Assembly: GCF_000015725.1 (NCBI RefSeq)
Contig: NC_008825.1
Span: 992,001 to 1,056,000 of the forward strand
DNA from: Methylibium petroleiphilum PM1
GTDB taxonomy: Bacteria; Pseudomonadota; Gammaproteobacteria; Burkholderiales; Burkholderiaceae_C
Reading direction: 5' to 3'
DNA length: 64,000 nucleotides
Shown one piece after another: positions 42,478 to 52,745 of this stretch. Position 1 is the stretch's first letter. Each line of letters opens with the position of its first letter. A program made the translations under genes and the position numbers. The notes under the pieces were generated by a model. It did no database searches. It had not been told where the DNA came from and worked only from the letters and a program-made list of their open reading frames with translations.

Positions 42478-43224
42478 ATGGACATGCCTTTCGCGCCTCG
42501 CCGCCGCCCCCGCACGCTCGCGCTCGAGCTGGTCGATGCGTTGGGTGACCGCATCCGCGACGGCCGCCTGGCGCCCGGGGCCAAGCTGCCCACCGAGGCG
42601 GCGATCATGGCGGAGTTCGGTGTCAGCCGCACCGTGGTGCGCGAGGCGATCTCCAAGCTCCAGGCAGGCGGGCTGGTGGCCACCCGGCATGGTGTCGGCA
42701 CCTTCGTGGTCGGGTTCGGCGATGCGGCGCCGTTCCGCATCGCACCGGAGCAGTTCGCGACGCTGCGCGACGTGATCGCGGTGCTGGAGCTGCGTATTGG
42801 CGTCGAGACCGAGGCGGCCGGTCTCGCCGCGCAGCGCCGCAGCGCCGACAACCTGGCCACCATGCGCAGCGCGCTGGATGCCTTCGCCGCCGCGGTGGAG
42901 GCGGGGCGCGACGCGGTGGGCGCCGACTTCCAGTTCCATCTGGAGGTGGCGCGCGCGACCCAGAACCACCATTTCGCCGAGCTGATGGGCACGCTGGGCG
43001 CGATGATCATCCCGCGGGCGCGGCTCGATGTGCCGCAGGCGCAGGGCGCCGAGCAACGCGACTACCTGCGCCGCGTGAACGGCGAGCACGAGAGCATCTA
43101 CGACGCCATCGCCAGCCAGGATGCCGAGGCGGCTCGCGCCGCGATGCGCACCCACCTGGCCAACAGCCGCGAGCGCCGCCGCCGCGCCGGCGCGGCGGCG
43201 CAGGCGCGCCAGCCCCGGGCCTGA
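42478..43224 (+). CDS. GntR-family (FadR subfamily) regulator
   Basis: 248-aa regulator. The winged-helix domain contains LPTEAAIMAEFGVSRTVVRE and the wing GLVATRHGVGTFV. The C-terminal all-helical FCD domain has the metal/effector ligands in DFQFHLEVARATQNHHF and NGEHESIYDAI. The start MDMPFAP is the first ATG after the mapped promoter. A 20-nt palindrome in front of the next operon is its likely second target. The effector should be an aldarate catabolite. Confidence 0.85.
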   Translation: MDMPFAPRRRPRTLALELVDALGDRIRDGRLAPGAKLPTEAAIMAEFGVSRTVVREAISKLQAGGLVATRHGVGTFVVGFGDAAPFRIAPEQFATLRDVIAVLELRIGVETEAAGLAAQRRSADNLATMRSALDAFAAAVEAGRDAVGADFQFHLEVARATQNHHFAELMGTLGAMIIPRARLDVPQAQGAEQRDYLRRVNGEHESIYDAIASQDAEAARAAMRTHLANSRERRRRAGAAAQARQPRA

Positions 43225-43284
43225 GCGGCGGCGGGCGCAAGCGGACCGATACCGGGCAATCCCCAGTGGTCCGTCATCCTTCAT

Positions 43285-43304
43285 GTTGTACGATGACGTA
43301 CAAC
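43285..43304 (+). promoter_or_regulatory. GntR operator upstream of the second Bug operon
   Basis: Perfect inverted repeat GTTGTACG-ATGA-CGTACAAC. It shares the GTTGT...ACAAC ends with the site in the regulator's own promoter, and lies about 60 nt upstream of the next start codon. It is probably where the GntR protein represses the bug2-garL-garR-kinase genes. Confidence 0.75.
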
Positions 43305-43366
43305 TAATGAGAGGCTTGTCGCCGCCTTGTCCGCCCCCGACCCGACCCCGACCGAGGAGACCCCCG

Positions 43367-44329
43367 ATGATTCGAAGCATCTTTGTCCGCGCCCTGACCG
43401 CCACGCTGGCGCTGGCCGCCGGCGGCGCCCAGGCCCAGGCCTGGCCCACGCAGACGATCCGCATCGTCGTGCCGTACTCGCCCGGCGGTTCGTCGGACAT
43501 CATCGCCCGCGCGATCTCGGGGCCGCTGTCCGAGGCGCTGAAGCAGACGGTGATCGTCGAGAACAAGCCCGGCGCCAACGGCAACACCGGCACCGATTTC
43601 GTCGCCAAGGCCAACGACGGCCACACGCTGCTGCTGTGCGACGTGGGCGCGCTGGCGATCACCGCTTCGGTCTACGCCAAGCTGCCGTTCGATCCCAGCA
43701 AGGACCTGCGCGGCGTCGGCATGCTCGCCTATTCGCCGCACCTGCTGGTGGTGCACCCGTCGGTGAAGGCCAACAACCTGCAGGAACTGGTGGCGCTGTC
43801 TCACAAGGAGCCGCTGAACTTCGCGGTCACCGCCATCGGCAGCGCGCCGCACCTCGCCGGCGTCGCGGTCGAGAAGGCCACCAAGGCCCAGTGGACCTAC
43901 ATCCCGTACAAGGGCGGCGCCCAGGCGATCGGCGACACCGTGGCCGGTCAGACCCAGGTGCTGATGAACGGCATGCTGGCGACGCTGCCACAGGTGCAGG
44001 CGGGCAAGCTGAAGGTGCTGGGCGTCTCCAAGGCCACGCGCGTGCCGCTGCTGGCGAACGTGCCGACGATCGCCGAGCAGGGCGTGAAGGGCTTCGAGTC
44101 GGGCACGTGGCAGGGCGTGCTGATGCCGGCGGCCACGCCGCCCGCGGTGGTGGCCAAGGTGGCGGCCGAGCTGTCGCGCATCATCCGCTCGCCCGAAGTG
44201 CGCGAGCGCCTGGTGTCGCAGGGCGCCGAGGTCTACACGATGACGCCGGCCGAGTTCGCCACCTTCTTCGAGCGCGAGCGCAAGAACTGGGCGAGCGTCG
44301 TCGCGCAGGGCGGGGTGAAGATCGAATGA
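43367..44329 (+). CDS. Bug-family (TctC-like) periplasmic binding protein 2
   Basis: 320-aa exported receptor, signal peptide ending AQA near residue 21; start after GAGGAGAC. Motifs TIRIVVPYSPGGSSDIIAR, VENKPGANGNTGTDFVAK and WTYIPYKGGAQAIGDTVAG place it in the Bug family. No TctA/TctB genes are adjacent. It opens the GntR-controlled operon and overlaps the next gene (ATGA), so it may bind a second aldarate such as galactarate. Confidence 0.85.
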   Translation: MIRSIFVRALTATLALAAGGAQAQAWPTQTIRIVVPYSPGGSSDIIARAISGPLSEALKQTVIVENKPGANGNTGTDFVAKANDGHTLLLCDVGALAITASVYAKLPFDPSKDLRGVGMLAYSPHLLVVHPSVKANNLQELVALSHKEPLNFAVTAIGSAPHLAGVAVEKATKAQWTYIPYKGGAQAIGDTVAGQTQVLMNGMLATLPQVQAGKLKVLGVSKATRVPLLANVPTIAEQGVKGFESGTWQGVLMPAATPPAVVAKVAAELSRIIRSPEVRERLVSQGAEVYTMTPAEFATFFERERKNWASVVAQGGVKIE

Positions 44330-45291
44330 TGTCGACGAAGCCCCGCGTGCTGCAGATCGGCCGCCTGCTGCCCTGGCTGGAGGAGCGGCTGGCGGCCGCC
44401 CACGACCTGCACCGCCTGGCCGACGAGGCCGACCCGCAGGCCTTCCTGGCGGCGCGCGGCGCCGAGTTCGTGGGCCTGGTCACCTCGGCCGGCGGCAGCG
44501 GCGCGGACGCGGCGCTGATCGACGCGCTGCCGTCGCTGCGCGTGATCTCGAGCTTCGGCGTGGGGCTCGACAAGATCGACCTCGCGGCCGCCGCGCGGCG
44601 CGGCATCGCCGTGGGCTACACCCCCGACGTGCTGAACGACTGCGTGGCCGATCTCGCGATGGCCCTGCTGCTCGACGTGGCACGCCGCACGCCCGAGGCC
44701 GACCGCTACGTGCGCGCCGGCCGCTGGGGCGTGGCCGGCGCGCCGGCGTTCCCGCTCGGTCGCCGCGTCAGCGGCGCGCGGCTCGGCATCGTCGGGCTGG
44801 GCCGCATCGGTCGCACGATCGCGCGGCGCGCGCTCGGCTTCGACATGGCGATCCGCTACCACTCGCGCCGCCCGGTCGCCGACGCGCCCTGGCCGCACGA
44901 ACCGTCGCTGGTGGCGCTGGCCGAATGGGCCGACTTCCTGGTGGTCATTGCCGCCGGCGGTGCCGGCACGCGCCACCTCGTGGACGGCGCGGTGCTCGGC
45001 GCGCTCGGCCCCGAAGGCTTCCTGGTCAACGTCTCGCGCGGCTCCGTCGTCGACGAGGCGGCGCTGGTGCACGCTCTGGTCGAGCGGCGCATCGCCGGTG
45101 CGGCGCTCGACGTGTTCGAGCACGAGCCACAGGTGCCGGCCGCACTGCGCGCGCTGGACAACGTGGTGCTGCTGCCGCACATCGCCAGCGCCACGCGCGA
45201 GACGCGCCAGGCGATGGGCCAGCGCGTGCTGGACAACCTGGCGCTGTTCTTCGCCGAGGGCCGGCTGGTGACGGCCGCGCCGCTGGACTGA
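44326..45291 (+). CDS. D-isomer-specific 2-hydroxyacid dehydrogenase (GhrB/hydroxypyruvate reductase-like)
   Basis: 321-aa NAD(P)-dependent dehydrogenase. The nucleotide fold has GIVGLGRIGRTIARRALGFD. Catalytic Arg in NVSRGSVVDEAAL, Glu in LDVFEHEPQ and His in VVLLPHIASATRETR are all present. Such enzymes reduce hydroxypyruvate or glyoxylate, or oxidise D-2-hydroxyacids. In this operon it could interconvert hydroxypyruvate and D-glycerate next to the tartronate semialdehyde branch. The ATG overlaps the Bug stop, and an adjacent in-frame ATG at 44329 is an equal alternative. Confidence 0.85.
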   Translation: MMSTKPRVLQIGRLLPWLEERLAAAHDLHRLADEADPQAFLAARGAEFVGLVTSAGGSGADAALIDALPSLRVISSFGVGLDKIDLAAAARRGIAVGYTPDVLNDCVADLAMALLLDVARRTPEADRYVRAGRWGVAGAPAFPLGRRVSGARLGIVGLGRIGRTIARRALGFDMAIRYHSRRPVADAPWPHEPSLVALAEWADFLVVIAAGGAGTRHLVDGAVLGALGPEGFLVNVSRGSVVDEAALVHALVERRIAGAALDVFEHEPQVPAALRALDNVVLLPHIASATRETRQAMGQRVLDNLALFFAEGRLVTAAPLD

Positions 45292-45331
45292 TCGATCAAC
45301 GAACGGACCCACGAACGCCGAGAGGATGAAC

Positions 45332-46120
45332 ATGAGACCCAACCGCCTGCGCGAGATCTGGAAGAGCGGCGGCGCCGCCCTGAACGGCTGGCTCGCCATC
45401 CCCAACAGCTTCTCGGCCGAGACCATGGCCCACCAGGGCTGGGACGCACTCACCATCGACCTGCAGCACGGCGTGGTCGACTACCAGGCGATGGTCCCGA
45501 TGCTGCAGGCCCTCTCCACCACGGCCACCGTGCCGGTGGTGCGCGTGCCCTGGCTCGAGCCCGGCATCCTGATGAAGACGCTGGATGCCGGCGCCTACGG
45601 CGTGATCTGCCCGATGGTCAACACCCGCGAGGACGCGCAGAAGCTGGTGGCGTACACCCATTACGCGCCGCGCGGAACGCGCAGCTTCGGCCCGGTGCGC
45701 GCGCTGCTGTACGGTGGCGCCGACTACGCGCAGCACGCCAACGACACCATCGTCACCTTCGCGATGATCGAGACCGCGCAGGCGCTCGACAACCTGGACG
45801 ACATCCTGTCGGTCGAAGGTCTCGACGCCATCTACATCGGGCCCTCGGACCTGTCGCTGGCGCTCGGCTGCACGCCGACCTTCGACGACGTGGACCCGCC
45901 GGTGGCGCAGGCGATCGACCACATCCTGGCGCGCGCCAAGGCGCACGGCGTGGTGGCCGCGATCCACAACGGCAGCCCCGAGGCCGCGCTCGCGCGCATC
46001 GCCAAGGGTTTCCAGTTCGTCACTGTGAGCTCCGACGCGCGGCTCATGGCCGCTGGCGCGCAGCAGGTGGTGGCGAAGATGCGCGACCGCCCGACGTCGG
46101 GCAGCGCACAGGGCTATTGA
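45332..46120 (+). CDS. garL: 5-keto-4-deoxy-D-glucarate aldolase (HpcH/HpaI family)
   Basis: 262-aa class II aldolase; the second of two nearby ATGs is chosen since AGAGG is 6 nt upstream. Motifs WDALTIDLQHGVVDYQAM (catalytic His), MVNTREDAQKLV, FAMIETAQALDN (metal Glu) and YIGPSDLSLALG (metal Asp) are those of the HpcH/GarL family. It splits 5-keto-4-deoxyglucarate into pyruvate and tartronate semialdehyde. Neighbouring garR and glycerate kinase support GarL rather than the homoprotocatechuate HpaI. Confidence 0.85.
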   Translation: MRPNRLREIWKSGGAALNGWLAIPNSFSAETMAHQGWDALTIDLQHGVVDYQAMVPMLQALSTTATVPVVRVPWLEPGILMKTLDAGAYGVICPMVNTREDAQKLVAYTHYAPRGTRSFGPVRALLYGGADYAQHANDTIVTFAMIETAQALDNLDDILSVEGLDAIYIGPSDLSLALGCTPTFDDVDPPVAQAIDHILARAKAHGVVAAIHNGSPEAALARIAKGFQFVTVSSDARLMAAGAQQVVAKMRDRPTSGSAQGY

Positions 46121-46145
46121 TCCACGCACAGAGAAGGACCTCACC

Positions 46146-47045
46146 ATGAAGATCGGATTCATCGGCCTGGGCATCATGGGCACGCCGATGGCGCTGCACC
46201 TGGCGGCCGCGGGCCACGCGCTGTTCGTCCACACCCGCGGCAAGTTGCCCGAGGCGATCGCCGCGTCTGGCGCGCAGGCCTGCGCCAACGCGGCCGAGGT
46301 GGCGCGCAACGCGGAGGTGGTGTTCACCATGCTGCCCGACACGCCGGACGTCGAGACCGTGCTGTTCGGTGCGAACGGTATCGCCGCCGGTCTGGAGAGC
46401 GGCGCCGGCAGCGTGCGCAAGGTCGTCGTCGACATGAGCTCGATCTCGCCGATGGCCACCAAGGCCTACGCGCAGCGCATCAACGCGCTCGGCGCCGACT
46501 ACCTGGACGCACCGGTGTCCGGCGGCGAGGTCGGTGCCAAGGCGGCCTCGCTGACCATCATGTGCGGCGGCGACGAGGCGGTGTTCGCGCGCGTGCGCCC
46601 GCTGCTCGAGACGATGGGCAAGAACATCACGCTGGTCGGTGGCAACGGCGACGGCCAGACGACCAAGGTGGCCAACCAGATCATCGTCGCGCTCAACATC
46701 GCGGCGGTCGGCGAGGCCTTGCTGTTCGCCAGCAAGGCCGGCGCCGACCCGGCCAAGGTGCGCCAGGCGCTGATGGGCGGCTTCGCGGCCAGCCGCATCC
46801 TGGAAGTGCATGGTGAACGCATGATCAAGCGCAGCTTCGCGCCGGGCTTCCGCATCAAGCTGCACCAGAAGGACCTGGGCCTCGCGTTGCAGGGCGCGCG
46901 CGAACTGGGCGTGTCGCTGCCGCAGACCGCCGGCGCGGCTCAGCTGATGCAGGCCTGCGCCGCCAACGGCATGGCCGACCTCGACCACTCCGCGCTGGTG
47001 CGGGCGCTGGAGCTGATGGCGGGCCACGACGTGGCCGCGGCCTGA
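46146..47045 (+). CDS. garR: Tartronate semialdehyde reductase
   Basis: 299-aa beta-hydroxyacid dehydrogenase, close to the 296 aa of E. coli GarR. The N-terminal motif is IGFIGLGIMGTPMALHLAAA. YLDAPVSGGEVGAKAASLTI is the substrate loop and GQTTKVANQIIVALNIAA carries the catalytic Lys. It reduces tartronate semialdehyde to D-glycerate with NAD(P)H. It lies between the aldolase and the glycerate kinase, 6 nt before the latter. Confidence 0.92.
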   Translation: MKIGFIGLGIMGTPMALHLAAAGHALFVHTRGKLPEAIAASGAQACANAAEVARNAEVVFTMLPDTPDVETVLFGANGIAAGLESGAGSVRKVVVDMSSISPMATKAYAQRINALGADYLDAPVSGGEVGAKAASLTIMCGGDEAVFARVRPLLETMGKNITLVGGNGDGQTTKVANQIIVALNIAAVGEALLFASKAGADPAKVRQALMGGFAASRILEVHGERMIKRSFAPGFRIKLHQKDLGLALQGARELGVSLPQTAGAAQLMQACAANGMADLDHSALVRALELMAGHDVAAA

Positions 47046-47051
47046 GCGACC

Positions 47052-48341
47052 GTGACCGCCGCCACCGCGATAGATCGCCGGCCGCTGCTGCGCGCGCTGT
47101 TCGACGCGGCCGTGGCTGCGGCGCAGCCGGCGCTGTGCCTGCCGGCCCATCTGCCCGAGAAGCCGACGGGCCGCACCTTCGTGATCGGCGCCGGCAAGGC
47201 CTCGGCCGCGATGGCGCGGGTGCTGGAGCAGCACTGGGACGGCCCGCTGCAGGGCCTGGTGGTCACCCGCTACGGCTATGCGGTGCCCTGCGAGCGCATC
47301 GAGATCGTCGAGGCCGCCCACCCGGTGCCCGACGCCGCCGGGCTGCGCGCGGCCGAACGCATCCGTGCGCTGGTGAGCGATCTGCGCGCCGACGACCTGG
47401 TGATCGCTCTCATCTCCGGCGGTGGCTCCTCGCTGCTGGTGGCGCCGGGCCCCGGGCTCACGCTGGCCGACAAGCAGGCCGTCAACACCGCACTGCTGGA
47501 GAGCGGCGCGACGATCTCCGAGATGAACTGCGTGCGTCGGCACCTGTCGTCGCTGAAGGGCGGGCGGCTGGCCGCCGCCTGCCACCCGGCCCGGCTAGTG
47601 AGCCTGCTGATCTCCGACGTGCCGGGCGACAACCCGATCGACATCGCATCGGGCCCGACCGTGGCCGACCCCACCACCTGTGCCGACGCGCTGGCCATCG
47701 TGCAGCGCTACCGGATCGCGCTGCCGCCGGCGGTGCGCGCGCTGCTGGAAAGCGGCGACGGCGAGACCGTCAAGCCGCACGATCCCCGCCTGGCACGCAG
47801 CGAGACGCGCATCATCACTGCGCCGCAGATCGCGCTCGAGGCGGCGGCGCGGATCGCTCGCGACGCCGGCCTCACGCCCTACATCCTGGGCGACAGCCTC
47901 GAGGGCGAGGCACGCGAGGTCGGCAAGACCATCGCCGGCATCGCAAGGCAGGTGGTGCTGCACGGCCAGCCGTTCCGCCCGCCCTGCGTGTTGCTGTCGG
48001 GCGGCGAGACCACGGTCACCTTGAAAGGCCGCGGCCGCGGTGGCCGCAATGTCGAGTTCCTGCTGTCGCTTGCCATCGCGCTGGACGGCCTGCCCGGCGT
48101 GCATGCGATCGCGGGCGACACCGACGGCGTCGACGGCGTCGAGGAGATCGCCGGCGCCTGCGCCGCGCCCGACACGCTGGTGCGTGCCTGGGCGCTCGGC
48201 CTGCGCCCGCGCGCCAGCCTCGACGACAACGACGGCCACGGCTTCTTCCAGGCGCTGGGCGACTCGATCGTCACCGGCCCGACGCTGACCAACGTGAACG
48301 ACTTCCGGGCTGTGCTGATCGAGGGCCCGGCCGGCGCCTGA
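47052..48341 (+). CDS. Glycerate 2-kinase (MOFRL family)
   Basis: 429-aa kinase with a GTG start, of the TtuD/GckA type. The N-terminal DUF4147 domain has VIGAGKASAAMARVLEQHWD and ALISGGGSSLLVAPGPGLTL. The C-terminal MOFRL domain has LSGGETTVTLKGRGRGGRNV and GDTDGVDGVEEIAGA. It phosphorylates D-glycerate at the 2-position, feeding lower glycolysis. It is the last gene of the GntR-controlled operon and ends 8 nt from the convergent ABC permease gene. Confidence 0.9.
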   Translation: MTAATAIDRRPLLRALFDAAVAAAQPALCLPAHLPEKPTGRTFVIGAGKASAAMARVLEQHWDGPLQGLVVTRYGYAVPCERIEIVEAAHPVPDAAGLRAAERIRALVSDLRADDLVIALISGGGSSLLVAPGPGLTLADKQAVNTALLESGATISEMNCVRRHLSSLKGGRLAAACHPARLVSLLISDVPGDNPIDIASGPTVADPTTCADALAIVQRYRIALPPAVRALLESGDGETVKPHDPRLARSETRIITAPQIALEAAARIARDAGLTPYILGDSLEGEAREVGKTIAGIARQVVLHGQPFRPPCVLLSGGETTVTLKGRGRGGRNVEFLLSLAIALDGLPGVHAIAGDTDGVDGVEEIAGACAAPDTLVRAWALGLRPRASLDDNDGHGFFQALGDSIVTGPTLTNVNDFRAVLIEGPAGA

Positions 48342-48348
48342 ACGCGCT

Positions 48349-49112
48349 TCAGGTCTTCAGCCGGTAGCCGGTGCGGAAGATCCAGGCCACGACGGCCAGC
48401 GAGCCGGCGAGGAAAGCGAAGGTCATGCCCAGGCTCAGTGCGATGTGCACGTCGGCCGTGCCGTAGAAGCTCCAGCGGAAGCCGCTCACCAGGTAGACCA
48501 CCGGGTTGAACAGCGCCACCGTCTGCCAGAACGGCGGCAGCATGCCGATCGAATAGAAGCTGCCACCCAGGAAGGTGAGCGGCGTGACGATCAGCAGCGG
48601 CACCACCTGCAGCTTCTCGAAGCCGTCGGCCCAGATGCCGATGATGAAGCCGAACAGGCTGAAGGTCACCGCCGTCAGCACCAGGAACAGCAGCATCCAG
48701 ACCGGGTGCTCGATGCGCAGCGGCACGAACAGCCAGGCGGTGGCCAGGATGATGAGCCCGAGCACGACCGATTTGGTGGCCGCGGCGCCCACGTAGCTCA
48801 GCACGATCTCGAAGGCCGAGACCGGCGCCGACAGCAGCTCGTAGATCGTGCCGGTGAACTTGGGAAAGTAGATGCCGAACGAGGCGTTCGAGATGCTCTG
48901 CGTCAGAAGCGACAGCATCACCAGCCCCGGCACGATGAAGGCGCCGTAGCTGACGCCGTCCACTTCGGGAATGCGCGCGCCGATCGCCGCACCGAACACC
49001 ACGAAGTACAGCGAGGTGGAGATCACTGGCGAGATCACGCTCTGCATCAGCGTGCGCCACGCGCGCGCCATCTCGAAGCGGTAGATCGCGCGCACCGCGT
49101 GCAGGTTCATGC

Positions 49113-49116
<4 letters not shown>
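48349..49116 (-). CDS. ABC-2 type transporter permease
   Basis: 255-aa permease with six hydrophobic helices. The family start [20 protein letters not shown] and the segment [20 protein letters not shown] are typical of the NodJ/DrrB/YadH subfamily of ABC-2 exporters. It overlaps the ATPase gene by 4 nt. The substrate is not evident. As a two-gene exporter it may serve general efflux rather than the neighbouring pathways. Confidence 0.88.
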
Positions 49117-50042
<926 letters not shown>

Positions 50043-50172
50043 CGGGACGAGGATAGCCGCAGCCTGCCCAGGCTGCCTGTCACGCCTGGGCAAGAGCGGT
50101 GTCCGGAATGAGCCATCTTTCGGCGTGCCCGCGCCCTAAGCTGCGCCGCGAGCAACCCGGAGAGACCTGCCC

Positions 50173-51249
50173 ATGAGCCAGCCTGTCGCCATCGTGCCGC
50201 CCGAGGCGGTGACCCCTGCGTGGATCACGGCCGCGTTGGCCGCCGGGGGCGTGAACGCCCGGGTCGCCGGACTGGTGATGGAGTCGGTGGGCACCGGACA
50301 GCTCGGCGAGACCCGGCGCTTCCACCTCGAGTACGCCGGCACGCCGCCGCCCGACGCGCCGAAGTCGGTGGTCGGCAAGTTCCCGTCCGCCAATGCCACG
50401 GCGGCGGAGACCGGGCGGTCGATGGGCTTCTACCGCTCGGAGGTCATGTTCTACCGGGAGGCGGCCGCGAAGGCCGGCATCCACGTGCCGCGGACCTACG
50501 TCGCGGAGATCGATGCCGCCAACGATTTCGTGCTGCTGTTCGAGGACCTGGCGCCGGCCCGGCCCGGTGACCAGATGCGCGGCTGCAGCGTCGACGAGGC
50601 GCGCCGCGCGCTGTCGGAGGCGGCCCGGCTCCACGCGGCCTACTGGAACGACCTCGAGCTGATGAAGCAGCCCTGGCTCTACGTGCCCGAAGGCGCGCAG
50701 GGCTTCTACACCACCGAGCTGATCGAGTCGTCGTGGGACTATTTCAAGCGCACCTACGACGGCATGCTGTCCGCCGAGGTCACCGATGTCTGCGAGCGCT
50801 ACGTCCGTCACCACGCGCACTGGAACCGGCCGCGGCCGCTGCCCAAGTGCTACTCGCACTGCGACTTTCGGCCCGACAACATGCTGTTCCATCCCGCGGG
50901 GGGCCGGGTCGCGATCGTCGACTGGCAGACCAGCAACTTCCTCGGGACCGGCATGGACACCGCCTATTTCCTGGGGGGAGCGTTCGACCGCGAGACGCGC
51001 CGCAAGCACGAGCGCTCGCTGCTCGCCGGCTACCACGAGGCACTCTGCGCCCACGGCGTGCAGGACTACAGCTTCGACCACGCGATGGCCGACTACCGGC
51101 ACTACAGCTTCGCGGTGCTCGCGGTCGCGATCGCCGCGACGGTGATCGTCAAACGCACCGAACGGGGCGACCGCCTGTTCGCACACATGATCACCGGTGG
51201 CGCGCACCAGGCGATCGACAACCACGCGCTCGACACGCTGGGCGCCTGA
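50173..51249 (+). CDS. APH/ecdysteroid-kinase-like phosphotransferase family protein
   Basis: 358-aa protein kinase-like fold. The catalytic loop CYSHCDFRPDNMLFHP and the metal-binding VAIVDWQTSNFLGTG are intact, so it is likely an active small-molecule kinase. Family relatives are the APH phosphotransferases and DUF1679/EcKL-type kinases, some of which act on sterols or acyl substrates. Start after CGGAGAGACC. It is first of a three-gene run with VOC and GST-like genes (gaps of 10 and 19 nt). The substrate is unknown; antibiotic resistance is not implied. Confidence 0.75.
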   Translation: MSQPVAIVPPEAVTPAWITAALAAGGVNARVAGLVMESVGTGQLGETRRFHLEYAGTPPPDAPKSVVGKFPSANATAAETGRSMGFYRSEVMFYREAAAKAGIHVPRTYVAEIDAANDFVLLFEDLAPARPGDQMRGCSVDEARRALSEAARLHAAYWNDLELMKQPWLYVPEGAQGFYTTELIESSWDYFKRTYDGMLSAEVTDVCERYVRHHAHWNRPRPLPKCYSHCDFRPDNMLFHPAGGRVAIVDWQTSNFLGTGMDTAYFLGGAFDRETRRKHERSLLAGYHEALCAHGVQDYSFDHAMADYRHYSFAVLAVAIAATVIVKRTERGDRLFAHMITGGAHQAIDNHALDTLGA

Positions 51250-51259
51250 GGGACCGGCC

Positions 51260-51946
51260 ATGCGCCTGCTCAAGCCGCACCTGGACATCGGCCTGTTCAC
51301 CAACCAGATCGCGCAGCAGCGCAGCTTCTGGTCGGACACCGTGGGCCTGCGCCTCGACCATGAGCTCGACTTCGGCAACGGCACCGTCCAGCACCGCTAC
51401 GACGCCCACGGTTCCGTCGTCAAGGTGAACCACTACCCGACGCCGCTGCCCGGGCAGCCGCCGACCGGCTACGTCGGCCTGACGATCGCGGGCCCCGATG
51501 CCCGCCGCTACGAAGGCCGGCACCCGGACGGCGACGCGGTCCGCGTGGTGCCGAGCGGCACCGATGGCGTGGTGGGCATCGGCATCACGGTGCGCACGCC
51601 GGACACCGCGCGGCTGATGCGCTTCTACACCGAGGCGATGGCGTTCGACCGCGTCGCCGAAGACGTGGCGCGCTGCGGCGACACGCTGCTGTTCGTCACG
51701 CCCGGCCCGGGCGGGCGACCCTGCAACGATTTCGTCGGCCTGGCGTTCCGCTACCTCACCGTCCAGATCGACGATGCCGACCTGGCGATGCAGGAGATCG
51801 TCGCGCGCGGTGGAAGCGTGGCGCGCGACCCCGTCACCTTCGGCACGGTCGCGCGCTACGGTTTCGTCGCGGACCCCGACGGGAACTGGATCGAGATCTC
51901 CGCGCGCGGATCACTCGGCGGTCACGTGCCGCCGGTCGATCGCTGA
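51260..51946 (+). CDS. VOC superfamily (glyoxalase/extradiol dioxygenase-like) protein
   Basis: 228-aa protein with two vicinal-oxygen-chelate modules. The N-terminal one begins LKPHLDIGLFTNQIAQQRSF. The second begins GIGITVRTPDTARLMRFYTE and ends RYGFVADPDGNWIEISARGS, with the metal-ligand Glu in NWIEI. It could be a glyoxalase/lactoylglutathione-lyase-like or a dioxygenase-like enzyme. Pairing with a GST-like protein suggests glutathione-linked chemistry. Confidence 0.75.
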   Translation: MRLLKPHLDIGLFTNQIAQQRSFWSDTVGLRLDHELDFGNGTVQHRYDAHGSVVKVNHYPTPLPGQPPTGYVGLTIAGPDARRYEGRHPDGDAVRVVPSGTDGVVGIGITVRTPDTARLMRFYTEAMAFDRVAEDVARCGDTLLFVTPGPGGRPCNDFVGLAFRYLTVQIDDADLAMQEIVARGGSVARDPVTFGTVARYGFVADPDGNWIEISARGSLGGHVPPVDR

Positions 51947-51965
51947 GTCCACCGAGGCCCATCGC

Positions 51966-52742
51966 ATGGCGCACTACGTCGACGTGGAGGACGCGGTCGG
52001 GATGCCCGGCCTGCGCGTGGTGCTCACGCCGGGCGTGCCCGGCCCGTGGAGCGAGGCGGCCAAGGCGATCCTGCACGTCAAGAAGCTCGCGCACGTGAAG
52101 GTGAGGCAGGAACTGCTCGGTTCCAACCTGCCGCTGATCCGCTGGACCGCGCAGGCCACCGCGCCGGTCGCGGTGTGGAACGGGGAGCCGCCGCGGTCGA
52201 CGTGGATCGAACAGCTGTATCTGTTCGAGTGGCTGGCGCCGGAGCCGGCGCTGATCCCGCGCGATGTCGACGAGCGGATGCTGATGTTCGGCCTGGCCAA
52301 CGAGATCTTCGGCGAGAACGGCTTCGTGTGGAACCGGCGGCACCTGATGGTGCGCGACTTCTCCGGCCCCGATCAGCCGCCGGAGATCCGCGAGAGCTTC
52401 AGGTTCCTCGGCCGGAAGTACGGGTGCGGCGACGCTGCCGCGGCGGCGGCGCCCGCTCGCTGCGCCGAGGTGATGGGCCTGCTGGCCGACCGGCTGCGAT
52501 CGCAACGCGAGCGCGGCAGCCGCTACTGCGTGGGGGCCTCGCTCACCGCGCTGGACCTTTATGCCGCCTGCGCCTACGCGCTGGTCTCGCCATTGCCGCA
52601 GGACCTGTGCGCGATGACGCCGCTGTTCCGTGCCGTGTACACGACCGGCGACCCGGTGGTGAGGGCCGCCGCGGTCCCCATCCTCGGCGAGCACCGCGAC
52701 TTCATCTACCGGCAGCACCTGGAGCTGCCGGTCGACCTCTGA
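51966..52742 (+). CDS. Glutathione S-transferase-like protein
   Basis: 258-aa protein. The N-terminal thioredoxin-like domain is divergent (MPGLRVVLTPGVPGPWSEAA and AILHVKKLAHVKVRQELL, then NLPLIRWTAQATAPVAVWNG). The C-terminal helical domain has the GST-type capping segment SLTALDLYAACAYAL. No canonical catalytic Ser/Tyr/Cys is obvious near the start. It ends the APH-VOC-GST run and is convergent with the amidase gene, 3 nt away. Confidence 0.6.
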   Translation: MAHYVDVEDAVGMPGLRVVLTPGVPGPWSEAAKAILHVKKLAHVKVRQELLGSNLPLIRWTAQATAPVAVWNGEPPRSTWIEQLYLFEWLAPEPALIPRDVDERMLMFGLANEIFGENGFVWNRRHLMVRDFSGPDQPPEIRESFRFLGRKYGCGDAAAAAAPARCAEVMGLLADRLRSQRERGSRYCVGASLTALDLYAACAYALVSPLPQDLCAMTPLFRAVYTTGDPVVRAAAVPILGEHRDFIYRQHLELPVDL

Positions 52743-52745
52743 GTC

